Positions 20,200 to 30,499 of a stretch of 64,000 bases of DNA are shown here, piece after piece. A program made the position numbers and the translations under genes. Numbering within the stretch: position 1 is the first letter of the stretch; each line of letters opens with the position of its first letter. Below the pieces are notes generated by a model, which was not told the origin of the DNA, made no database searches, and worked only from the letters and a program-made list of their open reading frames with translations. Source of the DNA: Anodontia alba (Eukaryota > Mollusca > Bivalvia > Lucinida > Lucinidae); the NCBI GenBank assembly GCA_964016985.1, contig OZ024823.1, positions 113,173,459 through 113,237,458 on the forward strand. Reading direction: 5' to 3'.

Positions 20200-20507
20200 G
20201 CCGGCCTCGGTGGCTCAGTTAGATGCGCCGTCCAACTGGAGACCAGGAGGCCACGGGTTCAATCCCCGCTGAGGTCGGCAACATTCTTTCGTGGAGATTG
20301 ATCATGAAATATTTTCTACGGCCATTCTCTCCCTTCCGCTGATTCAAGAAGGGCAGTTGTCAGTTTCTGTTGAAAGAATGTGCACAATACTGGTTAACCG
20401 CTTAGAGTACTAAGCCTGCCCAGTAAACATGTGGTTAGGTAAACCGACCACGCTGGACATGACCCCATTGGGTTGACTGGGCCGTAAAACCTAAACACAA
20501 ACACAAA
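20200..20507 (+). mobile_element. SINE-M, full length
   Basis: A box TGGCTCAGTTAGA and B box GGTTCAATCCC, tail AAACACAAACACAAA. Target duplications ACCACAGAGTCA and ACCATAGAGTCA (20188-20199 and 20508-20519) differ at one base. Confidence 0.87.
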
Positions 20508-20564
20508 ACCATAGAGTCATGAGCTGAATTTACCTCCGGTGAGATCGAATCCTAGACCTCATCA

Positions 20565-20748
20565 TATGCCTAGATAAGAGTGGGTATCAGGTAAATAGTT
20601 TTCTTATTTCTCGACGAAAACATATGTTGTGGGTACTCATTTGAAGCGAGGCGCTTCTAATGAGTACCCATAACATATGTTTTTGTCGAGAAATAAGAAA
20701 AATATAGACACTTTTTGACTGAAAAAAGTGCCTTATCAAGAGCTATGC
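20565..20748. mobile_element. FB-A fold-back MITE (reverse)
   Basis: Ends GCCTAGATAAGAGTGG and CCTTATCAAGAGCTATG. The palindrome is clean, with a short deletion at the tip (CATTTGAAGCGAGGCGC). Confidence 0.77.
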
Positions 20749-20799
20749 TCATGATCCGAAGTTGGGCACAATAAACACTTGGCTACCCAGCCACTGTGT

Positions 20800-20895
20800 A
20801 ACTCTAGATAAAAAGGATATCTAAATATTATTTTCTTATCTTTGTTACAAAAAATATTTTCTGGCTGAAAAAAAGCACCTTATAAATCTGAGCTT
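20800..20895. mobile_element. FB-A remnant
   Basis: Only the outer parts remain (CTCTAGATAAAAAGG and GCTGAAAAAAAGCACC with CTTATAAATCTGAGC). The hairpin is gone. Confidence 0.4.
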
Positions 20896-20975
20896 GAAAA
20901 TATTCAAATGAGCACTATATGGAAACAGGAAGAAGTGATTCAGCTCCAAATAAAAAGTGATCATGGCATGTTGTC

Positions 20976-21137
20976 TTAACCCTTAAAGCGCTAAGCAAAA
21001 TTGTAGCAGATGACTAATTTTTTTTGTATTGCCTTTTAGAGACAATAAGTCTTGCTCTCTCTGAAAAATACACCCCCACCCCCACAAAAAAAAATAAAAA
21101 TGCTGTCTGCTGCAGCTGTGAGAGTTTTAAGAGTTAC
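20976..21137. mobile_element. TTAA-3 MITE
   Basis: TTAA at 20976-20979 followed by CCCTTAAAGCGCTAAGC. The right end AGTTTTAAGAGTTAC is worn, and the centre is shortened. Confidence 0.55.
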
Positions 21138-21734
21138 ATGTAAATCTCCCATTTTCATGCAGAACCACACCAGGCTAAAACTTTCAGTCAATGTTTAATT
21201 CCTCTCAAAAGCTTTCCATCAGTATCATATCAAAAAAATTACAAGGGCCAAAGAAAAAGCCACATGTTTATAAAATTTCAGGATCAAAATTAGGAACTAA
21301 TTCATCTACAGTTCTGAAAGAAAGCTAAAAACTGCAAACCACCATTACCCTTTACCCAGAGTTTTGAAACAGACAATCCTGAACCTCTCATCATAAATAT
21401 AACAAAGCTCCAGCGAATGTGCTTTTTTCAGCCAAAAAATATTGATATTATTTCCTTATTTCTCCACTAAGACATATGTTGTGGGTGCTCATTAGAAACA
21501 GAGGCACTTCGAACTAGAGATGGTGTTTATAAAACACTATGCCCCCAAAATAAACTTGACTTATACAGAACTTGTTTGTAAACAGATTTATAATTTTAAA
21601 GTGGCAAACCTGACAAATGCCCAAATTTACAAACGGCTATAACTCATGAAGTATTTTTAGGATTTATTCAAAATTTACCTATTTATTCACCAGGTTTCAA
21701 GGCTCTAACTTCAATAGTTTTTTCTTCGAAAAGC
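21138..21734. other. Mostly featureless; FB-A left half at 21405-21515
   Basis: AAGCTCCAGCGAATGTGC then CTAAGACATATGTTGTGG are the left half of FB-A. The rest shows no signal. Confidence 0.45.
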
Positions 21735-22200
21735 GCAGGGATATTGTGATACCCACCGTCTGTCTGTCCGTCCAGCCATCTGTAATGTCACACCATTGCT
21801 CCTAGACCATTTTAGCTAGAATCTTGACTTTCACAGGTGATAGCCCTATGGATGAGGACTGGAGGAACACATTCAGAATTTTGATGTAACCTCTGGGGGC
21901 AGGGCCGCGGGGGTGTGGTCCGAAGGGCAAAAACATCATTTTGTACATAGTCATGTTGCATATCAAATCGAAGGTAATGAAAAGTAGAATACAGTGGTGC
22001 AAAAGTTTTGCCCCAGGGGCATGTCTGGGGGTCACTAGAGGTCAAAAAGTAGGATTTTGGTCCTTTTTTTTTTTGTTGTTGTTGTCACACAACTCCTCTT
22101 AGGCTTTTTGAGCTGGAACCTTGAAACTGTCATGTAGGTACAATAATAGCCCTATGGATAAGGACTCTAGGAACACATTTGGAATTTTGATGTGCATGGA

Positions 22201-22602
22201 CAGTGTCAGAAATTAACTTTTTTCACAAGTAGCAAGTAGTTGCTACCTGGTCTGAAAGTAGGTAGCAAAAATGCATCTACATGGCAGCAAAAGGTGTTGT
22301 CCCCGTGCCATGGGTTAAATCTTCAAGCGCTAAGCATATTTAGCAGACAGCATTTTCAAAGTATTTTTCTTATTTCAGCAAAAAATGAGGCTTGACATTA
22401 CATGTGAATTGTCTGCCTGGCAGACAATTCACATGAAATGTCAAGTCTAATTTGCACTGAAGACATTCACAACACTTAAAGTTGATAGTGTTCGGGGCAT
22501 TATACCAGGTAGCAACTGTTTGCTACCAACAGTTTGACCAGGTAGCAAACTGAATTTTCAGGTAGCAAATTTGCTACTTGCTACTGTTAATTTCGAACCC
22601 TG
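22201..22602. mobile_element. hAT-like element with 5-bp duplication
   Basis: Ends CAGTGTCAGAAATTAAC and GTTAATTTCGAACCCTG. ATGGA is repeated at both sides (22196-22200, 22603-22607). The interior carries GGTAGCAA direct and inverted motifs and a TTAA-3 copy at 22315-22479. No coding capacity. Confidence 0.75.
22315..22479. mobile_element. TTAA-3 MITE nested in the hAT-like element
   Basis: TTAA at both ends. The central palindrome is ACATGTGAATTGTCTGCC / GGCAGACAATTCACATG. Confidence 0.65.
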
Positions 22603-22710
22603 ATGGAGATATGCGATGGCGCTGGGATATGTGATGGTGCGCTATCGACTTCCTCTAGTTGAGACATATTACTGACAAGATTTCTAGGGCCGTAACTCAG
22701 AAAAGGGGCA

Positions 22711-23283
22711 TAATCCTGGTGAGAAAAAAATATGAGTCACCTATTATTCCATAGGGAATCCATACATGAAATTTTAAAACCATAGCATACAATTATGTCG
22801 AAAACGGTAACTTAAATTATTGGCTACATGTATCAAAGTTATGGAAATAACTAATTTGCACAGTCAAACATGGCCATTTAATGAGCTGAGCAACATTTAC
22901 AATGTATACTTTGCATTTTAAAATGTCAAAAAAGAAAAGCAAACTAGACCAGCGACCAGTAGGCCACTTATACTATACCTTACCTTCCCTGGTGCCATCA
23001 ATAAAAGTATTAGTTCCCTCCATGACCTTGACATTCTAGTTAAGATAGCATTTATAGTTGTATACCCTAATAAAATTTGGGAACTTCCATACATGTGGCA
23101 ATTGGCAAAACACAAACCAAATCCATTCACAGGCCTTGATAATATAATGTCTTTAAAAGTTTGACTCAAAAACTTAGATGCAGATGTCCAGTAATGCTAC
23201 AGCAGTACAAATGAACCTAACAGCAGTACAAATGAACCTACACATGTAAGAAGCAGACAAAACTATAAGCCCAGTTTTGGTTT
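22711..23283. other. Spred intron 1, no feature seen
   Basis: No exon or family recognised. A 21-bp direct duplication (AGCAGTACAAATGAACCTA) lies at 23202 and 23222. Confidence 0.45.
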
Positions 23284-23466
23284 GGTTTGGAGTTTAACAG
23301 CCCAGTCAACACTATTAAGGTCATGCCGGGCTGGTCAGTTTACCTAACTGCATCTTTCCTTGGGTAGGCTTAGTCCTCTAATTGGTTAACCAGTACATGT
23401 ACTTGTGCACATTCTTTCACCAGAAACTGAAAAATGCCCTTCTCAAATCAGCAGACTTCATGAGGG
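23284..23466 (-). mobile_element. SINE-M, 5'-truncated and diverged
   Basis: Matches the 3' 180 bp of SINE-M (CAGCCCAGTCAACACTATT, GGCTTAGTCCTCTAATTGG, ATTCTTTCACCAGAAACTG). The tRNA-like head is missing. Confidence 0.75.
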
Positions 23467-24320
23467 ATCACCACCAACATGCCAGCACTAGGAATTGATT
23501 AATGAACCAAAACTGCAGTGCTGACAAGCCTGAGACTTATCTGTTTGCTATCAAGGTCCCACTCACACTAAACTTAAGACTTACTTAGAACTAAAAATAA
23601 TCCATTGCTAAATTTACATCTTAACCTAACATTTGTCTAACCATTAACTTATACCACTGTTCTGCAAAGGAATTCTATATAAAAGGACAAATCTCCCAGG
23701 TCCTCAAAGAATTGTGAGACAGTGCAATAAAACCAAGAGACAAATAATGAAAATATTAAGACATCTGTACACAAATTCCATGGGACAATGTCACACCTAA
23801 GCCTTTAGTAGGATACCTTGAATTTTTATGGGCTAAAAGTACAAAAACACAGCCTTGGCCCAATACTGCAGTACAGACTGCTTTAAAGTCTTGCTGTACA
23901 GCTATCAGCATACAAGTAGTTCACAGGGTTCTCGGGGGGTGCAGGATCTTGCATCCTGGGACACATAAATCGGGGTCTGGACTCCTAAAAATTCCCAAAG
24001 CCGAGTCTGCCGGACATATTTTTTTTTTCCCCATGGAACTACTACTAATTATGATCGGATTATCTGAATGATGTCCAAAGTCCACCATGCATTATTTGTA
24101 ATGTCAGAAGCATCTTAAAAGAACAGTTTGCACCTGGGACAGTACCGTTATTTTCTTGCTGAGCAAGTGGTAGTTAAACAGGTGTTGGCAGTTCACACTT
24201 CAGCGATCATTAACTGGTCGGGCAATTAAAGCTTATCACAAAGTAGCCTGAATTCCCAACATTCAGCATCAAATACCTCGCGATGTCGATGATCTACATG
24301 CATAAAAATGTGATAAATCA
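23467..24320. other. Spred intron 1, no feature seen
   Basis: No coding, RNA or repeat signature recognised. Confidence 0.45.
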
Positions 24321-24708
24321 GTTATACCATGGTTCTGCGCATGTACATGCCAGGGATATTTCTGGGATGGGCCCGATCCATTTTGTGTGAAAACCATTAA
24401 TGTTAGACTTAAATTGAATTTATTTTTGGCTGGGCCCCCTATATAAGCTATCCAAATCCAGTATTTATTTTGATCTCAGGTGAGTATTAAGGATTCTTGG
24501 GCCCATCAAAATTTCCAGAGGGCCCATCAAAATTTGAAAAGGCCCATCAAAATTCTAAATTTTACATGTATTTGAATGGGACATGGGCCCTTGGCCCATT
24601 TCAAGGGCCCATAGTAATTTTGGGCTGGCAATATCCCTGCATGCGATATAGCACTCGCTCAAGCTCATGTATTATCGCATCGTACATGCGAATGAACCAT
24701 GGTATAAC
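24321..24708. mobile_element. Fold-back element with GTTATACCATGGTTC ends, interrupted
   Basis: GTTATACCATGGTTC at 24321 and its exact inverse at 24694-24708 bound a palindrome of about 95 bp, once the 24351-24639 insert and one CATGC are removed. Confidence 0.75.
24351..24639. mobile_element. hAT-like element with 5-bp duplication CATGC
   Basis: Ends CAGGGATATTTCTGGG and GGCTGGCAATATCCCTG. CATGC is duplicated at 24346-24350 and 24640-24644. The interior repeats GGCCCATCAAAATT three times. No coding capacity. Confidence 0.82.
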
Positions 24709-24955
24709 TAAGACATATACCCAAAACCTCTACAATAATCATGGTTTATCTATGACATATATAAACAATACTGACATACAGTGTTGTTTGTGAGATGTCA
24801 GATCAAAAGCTCATAATAATATAAATAACAACTATAAACTTATAAAGCTTAACCTTAGCAGTAAAGAACAGCATCAAAGAACGAAAATCTAAGTGGGTTT
24901 TACTAAAACTTTTCATATATGCCAGTAATGTAGTTTGCACAGTCTCCAGCACTGT

Positions 24956-25182
24956 TTAACCCATTGAGACTCCTAAACGGGTAACTGGCAAACAGTGCAA
25001 ACCCGGATCAGACGCCGCAGAATGTGGCATCTCATGATCTGATCAGATCTCCACTGTTTTCAAATAGTCCAACCATTTTTCGTTTGGAATTTCTACATCA
25101 TATAGCCTGACATACCTAAAATCGATAATGGACTCTTCCAATATATAGTGTGGGAGAGTTTATTCAGTCTTTAATGGGTTAA
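24956..25182. mobile_element. TTAA-2 MITE
   Basis: 227 bp, TTAA at both ends, CCCATTGAGACT against AGTCTTTAATGGG. The hairpin GGCAAACAGTGCAAACC is near the left side. The subtype with TATAGTGTGGGAGAG in the right arm differs from the copies at 59-60 kb. Confidence 0.82.
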
Positions 25183-25300
25183 GTGGAACTCGGTTTTCCA
25201 AGGGCTCAACGATCCTAAGGAAAAGAAAAACTGCTATGATAAAGTACAGGGAGATTTTTTACGGCAGCTTCACAGCAGCTAACATCAGCTGCAGTAAAGT

Positions 25301-25529
25301 CAAATACGGTTATAAAACTAAGTGACTGGGACAGATCGGCCTTTGCAAACAGTTTACACCTAGATCAGACACTGCAGAATCATGTGGCATCTGATTAGGT
25401 CTCTATCTGTTCCCATACATACAACAATATTTTTGATACATCAACAGGTAGCTTAAAGGACTATTTCAAATTTTATGACAAGTATGGTGAGTAGATAATG
25501 CGTCCCAAATCTTAGGGCAAATACTGTAA
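25301..25529. mobile_element. HP-TA MITE
   Basis: Left CAAATACGGTTATAAAAC, right TTAGGGCAAATACTGTAAC. The hairpin has TTTGCAAACAGTTTACACC, and a GACAAGTATGGTGAG motif is shared with other copies. Confidence 0.6.
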
Positions 25530-25780
25530 CAACTATAAAGGCTGTGAAGCAATAGATAATCTGATGTATATTTTAAAATTTCTCATTTGAACATTTGTTT
25601 CAAGGAAAAGACAGAGTCTGCTATCACTGGTCAGCAATTTCTGGTGCTGCTTCATCATTTTGTATACAAGAAATATGCTCATCTTGTTTATTTTAATCAT
25701 CACCACAACTTCTGCTGGACAATTTGCCATTCAATCGTAATTCATATCTTCCAGTCAAATACGTTATGACAAAACAATGT

Positions 25781-25968
25781 CATAGCTCTTGATAAGGCAC
25801 TTTTTTCCACCAAAAAGTACCCATATTTGTCTTATTTCTTGACAAAAGCATACAGTGTGGGCACTCATTAGAAGTGCCTCACAGAGGTGCTTCTAATGAG
25901 TACCCACAACATGTTTTCTTCGAGTAATAAGAGAACTATTAACCTGATACCCACTCTTATCTAGACCA
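25781..25968. mobile_element. FB-A fold-back MITE
   Basis: Left end CATAGCTCTTGATAAGGC, right end ACTCTTATCTAGACCAATG, clean central palindrome with AAGTGCCTCACAGAGGTGC-type tip. Confidence 0.78.
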
Positions 25969-26194
25969 ATGAATGTACATGGCCAATTGTGAATATTTGT
26001 TACAATGCATTCTTTTGTAAAGATTTCTAGGACAAATTTGAAGATTGTTGTTTCTTCAGTCGATTCCTAATTGCTGTGCAAAAATCATAAATGTTATTTT
26101 AGATTCCACAGACAGACAACAAAATATTTTCCTAGCTTGCAGCCAAGGTAACAGGTGTTGATCGGTCTGAAGCAAAGGGTAAGACCAATGGGTA

Positions 26195-26656
26195 CAGGGA
26201 TCAATTTTAGCACTTGCTAACTTGCTAAATGTTGGTTAATTTCCTCAAAAAGCAAGCTGCAATTTCTATCACTTGCTAATTCTACCAAGTTGGAAGGGTT
26301 CTCTTTAATTGGCAGAACCTGAGGCATTGTTGCTGAAGTTTTGCAATTTCTTTTCCAAAAGCAATGATGATATTTTTCTTATTTTTCCCAGAAAACAGGT
26401 TTTGACATTACATGCAAATTGTCTCCATAGGAAAACAGGTTTTGACATTACCTGTCAAAACCTGTTTTCTGGGAAAAATAAGAAAAATATTCTAAAATGT
26501 TTGCTGAAATTTTTACCCAGAGTGCCAAGGTTTAAAGCCACATTTAACAGTGTTTATAAGTGTGAAAAATCAAGTTGACTGAAAGGTTTAGCAAGTAAAA
26601 AATAATGCCACTTGCTAATTTTATCAAGCTGTCAAAAAAGTTAAATTTGAACCCTG
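26195..26656. mobile_element. hAT-like element with 5-bp duplication GGGTA
   Basis: Ends CAGGGATCAATTTTAGC and TTAAATTTGAACCCTG. GGGTA lies on both sides (26190-26194, 26657-26661 region). Interior ACTTGCTAA motifs occur in both arms. A TTAA-3 hairpin (about 26345-26535) sits inside. Confidence 0.78.
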
Positions 26657-27586
26657 GGGTACAATGACATCTAATTAACATCCATAGGCTAAACAAATAA
26701 AATGAAAAAAAAGCTTCATAATGTTACTAAGTTACAGGAGAAAAAAAAATCTAAACACTATACATGTACATTTCCATGCTGGATCAAGATCAAACCCAGG
26801 TTGCTTGCATGAGCACTATAAAAGCCAGCTTGTATCACAACTTGACAAGGCAGTTCAAATACAAATTTGTGTATGATTCATCCTCCAAAACTACATATAG
26901 ATATGCACTCTGTCCGCACCCCCTCCACCCCGTGCATACCTCCCCGTCATATCCAAGATCTGCCCTTGAATTTCCATTTCAGTTTTCGATGAAATCTCTC
27001 TCTCTACATGGATATGCTCAGTCCTGAATGGCTGTTTACCTTGGGCACCAGATGTAACAGGTAAAACTAGTCACCATTTAAGCAGCTGGGGTCTGAACTT
27101 CGGCCATCTGCGTGACAGGCCACCATGTTACAGTACCATGTCACTATAAAAGCTGTCTTCATACCGACATAGTAGCTGGTCAAGTTTTTTATTCCCGGTG
27201 CAGGAATGGTTTAGATTTTTTTCATTTGTTACTTGTATACTTCTTGTACAATTCTGCAAGCCCGCACAGGACTGATGCTGTAATGGGAGATGAACCCTTT
27301 CACCCAATCCTTGACCCACGTCTGATAACTGAGACTCCACCCAGCCAATCACCCATCCTTAGATCCTATGTCTCTTTCCCCTATCCCCACCCCATTACAC
27401 CCTGCCTCTTAACTGTCAAAAAAAAAAAAAAAAGAAAAAAAAAGGTGCATGGAATCCATCTAGCAAGTAACTATTTTGAATGGTCTGCTAGATGTTCAGT
27501 TTATGAAATTAAAAAAAAATGGTCTATTGATCAAGAAAAAAAACCCTCTAACTGACCTTGTCCCATATCCCAAATGTATGCCATAA
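26657..27586. other. Spred intron 1, no gene seen
   Basis: Poly(A)-rich patch at 27419-27444 and C-rich tracts. I recognise no family or exon. Confidence 0.45.
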
Positions 27587-27690
27587 TCCCAGCTAGCATT
27601 CTACGTAAATCTACATCGGGCCGTCATCGGCCCGTCAGCTACCCTGACGGGCCGATGGCGGCCCGATATAGATTTACGTCTGACTGGGAT
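27587..27690. mobile_element. FB-D GC-rich palindrome
   Basis: About 104 bp, nearly all stem. It opens TCCCAGCTAGCATTC and closes GACTGGGA. Inner arms are CGGGCCGTCATCGGCCCGTC and its near-inverse, around a GCTACC tip. Two further copies occur, at 32674 and 58097. Confidence 0.85.
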
Positions 27691-28138
27691 CCTGGTTAAA
27701 TCTGTATTTAATTGACCATACTGAGTGCCTTTTGTGTTGTATGACCATTCACATTAATTCATGCCACCCGCGGACCAATACACAAGGTCTGGTCAGTGAA
27801 GCGTGTACCATTCATACCAATTTATGAATGAAGGTAACAAAACACTCCTTGCTGGGCAAAACTGACCACTGTCCTACTTTCGACCAAATGTGGTTTTCTA
27901 ATTCTTGTCACAAAACTATGAGACTGTACTTAGAAACGGCGTAGTTCTGACATCGGAATGGCGATGGACAGAAAATGAAGTAACTAAATGCGTCAAATGG
28001 AAGGAGTTTGTTAATGTAACAACAATACAAGACGCCTCCATCGAAACGAAACACAGTACATGGTCATTTCAATACACAAAATGAAGGGTTTGAGAAAACT
28101 TTCAGCACGAAAATTTATACGATTCTAAAAGTACTTAC
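27691..28138. other. Spred intron 1, distal end, no feature seen
   Basis: Unique-looking sequence next to exon 1, without repeats I recognise. Confidence 0.5.
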
Positions 28139-28161
28139 TCAGTAGATAAAGTATCTGTCAT
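28139..28161 (-). CDS. SPRED: Spred homologue, coding exon 1 (start codon)
   Basis: On the minus strand an ATG at 28161 gives MTDTLSTE, with the last codon split (GA) before the donor GTAAGTAC at 28138. Joined to exon 2 it reads TLSTEDETLVRVQAQVMTRD, in phase, and puts EVH1 right at the N-terminus as in known Spred proteins. An upstream ATG 15 bases earlier (ATGGAGAGGCG) runs straight into a stop in its own frame and would act as a short upstream ORF. The 5' UTR start is not determined. I infer this exon from position, phase and splice signal, so it is less certain than exon 2. Confidence 0.68.
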
Positions 28162-28669
28162 CTTCGCCTCTCCATTCTGGCTGGAGATCGCTACATTTGA
28201 CGTTTTAATTTCAATAATTCAGACCCAGTTTTTTACCACAAGACAGGAAATGCTCAGGACAGTTATACATTCTTTAGAATGCGCGAAACAAAGTAGATCC
28301 AATTATCTCACTATGTGGAGATTTTTTCTGCAACATAGCCAACACTTTATAGAAAAAGTATGTGAATAAAGTTATCCAATCTTGAAAAATAGTTTTTCTA
28401 GATTTTATGACATCTCTTAAGAATATTAAAAGTCGCGGAGCGATTGCTTTGTGGATTGATGGCGACACTGGTTCAAATGTAGTGCCGACCCCATTATGCA
28501 AATTAGGCTACTGTAAAATATTCACACGCGGTTATGAAGAATGGGCCAACTTGTCGCCATGTAGTAAAGTGTGTCTTCCACTATCCAGAAGGATGCAGTG
28601 GACGCTAACCAAGTTTTAATAATTTTATGAATGGGCACGTTGGTATCAATTAAATTGCATTTATAATAT

Positions 28670-28850
28670 TAGCACGTGAACCCTGGCGGGAGTTATCTGA
28701 CCAATGAGGTGGAAGGTCAATCCTAGAACTGTCAATCATTTCTTGTAGCTTAATAATGTCACTTTCGCGATATTGCGAATGTATCAGTTTGTTTGCATGT
28801 GACGTCAAATAAATTATTTCAATGAGTAGATAAGCCACGCCCCCGATAGT
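28670..28850. promoter_or_regulatory. Candidate Spred promoter/enhancer elements
   Basis: Upstream of exon 1 on its strand. Visible are a CCAAT box (28701-28705), a palindromic CRE TGACGTCA (28800-28807), a GC/KLF-type box GCCACGCCCCC (28834-28844) and a CACGTG E-box near 28673. The cluster lies 0.5-0.7 kb before the ATG in repeat-poor sequence. Function is inferred from the motifs only. Confidence 0.4.
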
Positions 28851-29110
28851 TTGATTGCCGCAGGCTTAACTATTGTTTACATTATGAATGAGCCGAATCA
28901 ATGTCTGGCAATACATTTATCGATTTTGACCGAATATTCATTCATAAAACTGACAGTGTAGATTGTGTATTGTTCACAATGAGTTCGTAACATTTTTTAT
29001 TGATTTCGACCTGCATTCATTCACAAATTTAATTGCTGCTTGTTATTTTGTTGTCGTTTGTCTGCTACACCCGTTTACATGCGGTTATTAAAAACTAATA
29101 TTGGATAATA

Positions 29111-29385
29111 ATGGTGTCTTAACCTGTGTACTATAATTATGTAACCCTGCAGGCGCAATTTAACGAATGACTGCTTGTTGAATGAAATGTCAAGCTACTG
29201 TTCATTTTTGAGAGGGAGAGAGAAAACTAAGATATTGTCTGTTGTTATCACAATTCGACTAGGTGCTATTCATTCACTATCCCGTCTTTCGACTGATCTT
29301 TTTTGTTTGCTTTTTTGCTCGACAGGAATAGATATGCGTTATTTTGGCATGTTCAATCGTTTGCTCTGCTGAGTAAAATTTGAAG

Positions 29386-29422
<37 letters not shown>

Positions 29423-29508
29423 GAAAACATGGACATGGAAACTGACCTATGGGCCTATGGGGCACTTGAATGGAGAAAAGGGCTCTTATGAGATTTATAA
29501 TCTGTAAA

Positions 29509-29539
<31 letters not shown>

Positions 29540-30068
29540 CTGACAATTCTAAAGCGTTGACTCTGTCATTACTTATTTATTTTAAATTGTAAATTATTTA
29601 TTTTTTTGTGTTTGTGGCATCTGGCTGCGGAGTTATTTTGGTTCCATCCTGTTAGTGTCTTATTCCTGTTTCAACTAACAGGTATGATGGTGTCTTAACC
29701 TGTGTACTATAATTATGTAACCCTGCAAGCGCAATTTAACGAATAATTGCTTGTTGAAATGTCAAGCCACTGTTTATTTGGAGAAGGAGAGAGAAAAACT
29801 AAAATATTGTCTGTTGTTATCACAATTCGACACGGTGCTATTCATTCATTATCCGTCTTTCGACATAATTTTGCCCAACTCAAGATAAACTGCTCATTTT
29901 TGTTTGCTTTTTTTTGCTCGAAAGCAATAGATATACGTTATTTTGGCATGTTCAATCTTTTGCTCTGCTGAGTCTCTCTCTCACATTGAAAAAACATGGA
30001 AACTGACCTATGGGACACTTGAATGGAGAATGGAGAAAAGGGCTCTTATGAGATTTATAAACTGTAAA

Positions 30069-30144
<76 letters not shown>

Positions 30145-30288
30145 TGACAATTCTAAAGCGTTCTCTGTCATTACTTATTCATTTTAAATTGTACATTATT
30201 TATTTCTTGTATTACTTAGTGGCACCTGGTTGCGGAGTTATTTTGGTTCCATCCTGTTGGTGTCTTGTTCCTGTTTCAACTAACAGGC
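29111..30288. repeat. 576-bp tandem segmental duplication
   Basis: ATGGTGTCTTAACCTGTG starts at 29111 and 29687. The two units share almost everything, through to TTTCAACTAACAGG at 29682 and 30287. They differ by small indels and by microsatellite length (CT run at about 29385-29419, GT run at 29513-29539, against GT at 30073-30142). Open frames inside are by-products of the microsatellites. Confidence 0.88.
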
Positions 30289-30359
30289 AAAGCTTTTTGA
30301 ATACCTCACTTGGGGAAGAGGTAGCTGGTCGCTTGGCTAGTCGCTTTGTTATATGTTTT

Positions 30360-30492
30360 GGGCCCACTTGTTCCAAGCATCGTTAGCTTAACAAGCTCGT
30401 TAGTGGTCAAAATGTTAACCGTTCTAGTAAGTACAATATCTAATTCACCGGTATTTTTTTGCTTATTATTTTTTTCAGCAAAAATATTAAAC
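30360..30492. mobile_element. FB-B MITE, broken copy beside the satellite
   Basis: Begins GGGCCCACTTGTTCC and follows the FB-B arm through GCTCGTTAGTGGTCAAAATG and CAGCAAAAATATTA, with the central hairpin collapsed. It then passes directly into satellite sequence. Confidence 0.7.
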
Positions 30493-30499
30493 TTACTGT

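Larger units (their letters stand above)
21735..22710. repeat. Old interspersed repeat interrupted by a hAT-like element
   Basis: CGTCTGTCTGTCCGTCC followed by repeated phrases (TAGCCCTATGGAT with GGACT and GAACACATT, at 21839 and 22148), then GCGCTATCGACTTCC. This is a known style of bivalve repeat. The sequence GATGTGCATGGA/GATATGCGATGG is split by 22201-22602. Confidence 0.6.

Noticed and set aside
26764..27555. Two open frames of 87 and 147 codons
   Set aside because: No domain recognised. The second ends in a poly(A)-encoded lysine run.
29943..30386. Open frame with a long Cys-Val repeat
   Set aside because: It translates the GT microsatellite and belongs to a duplicated non-coding segment.
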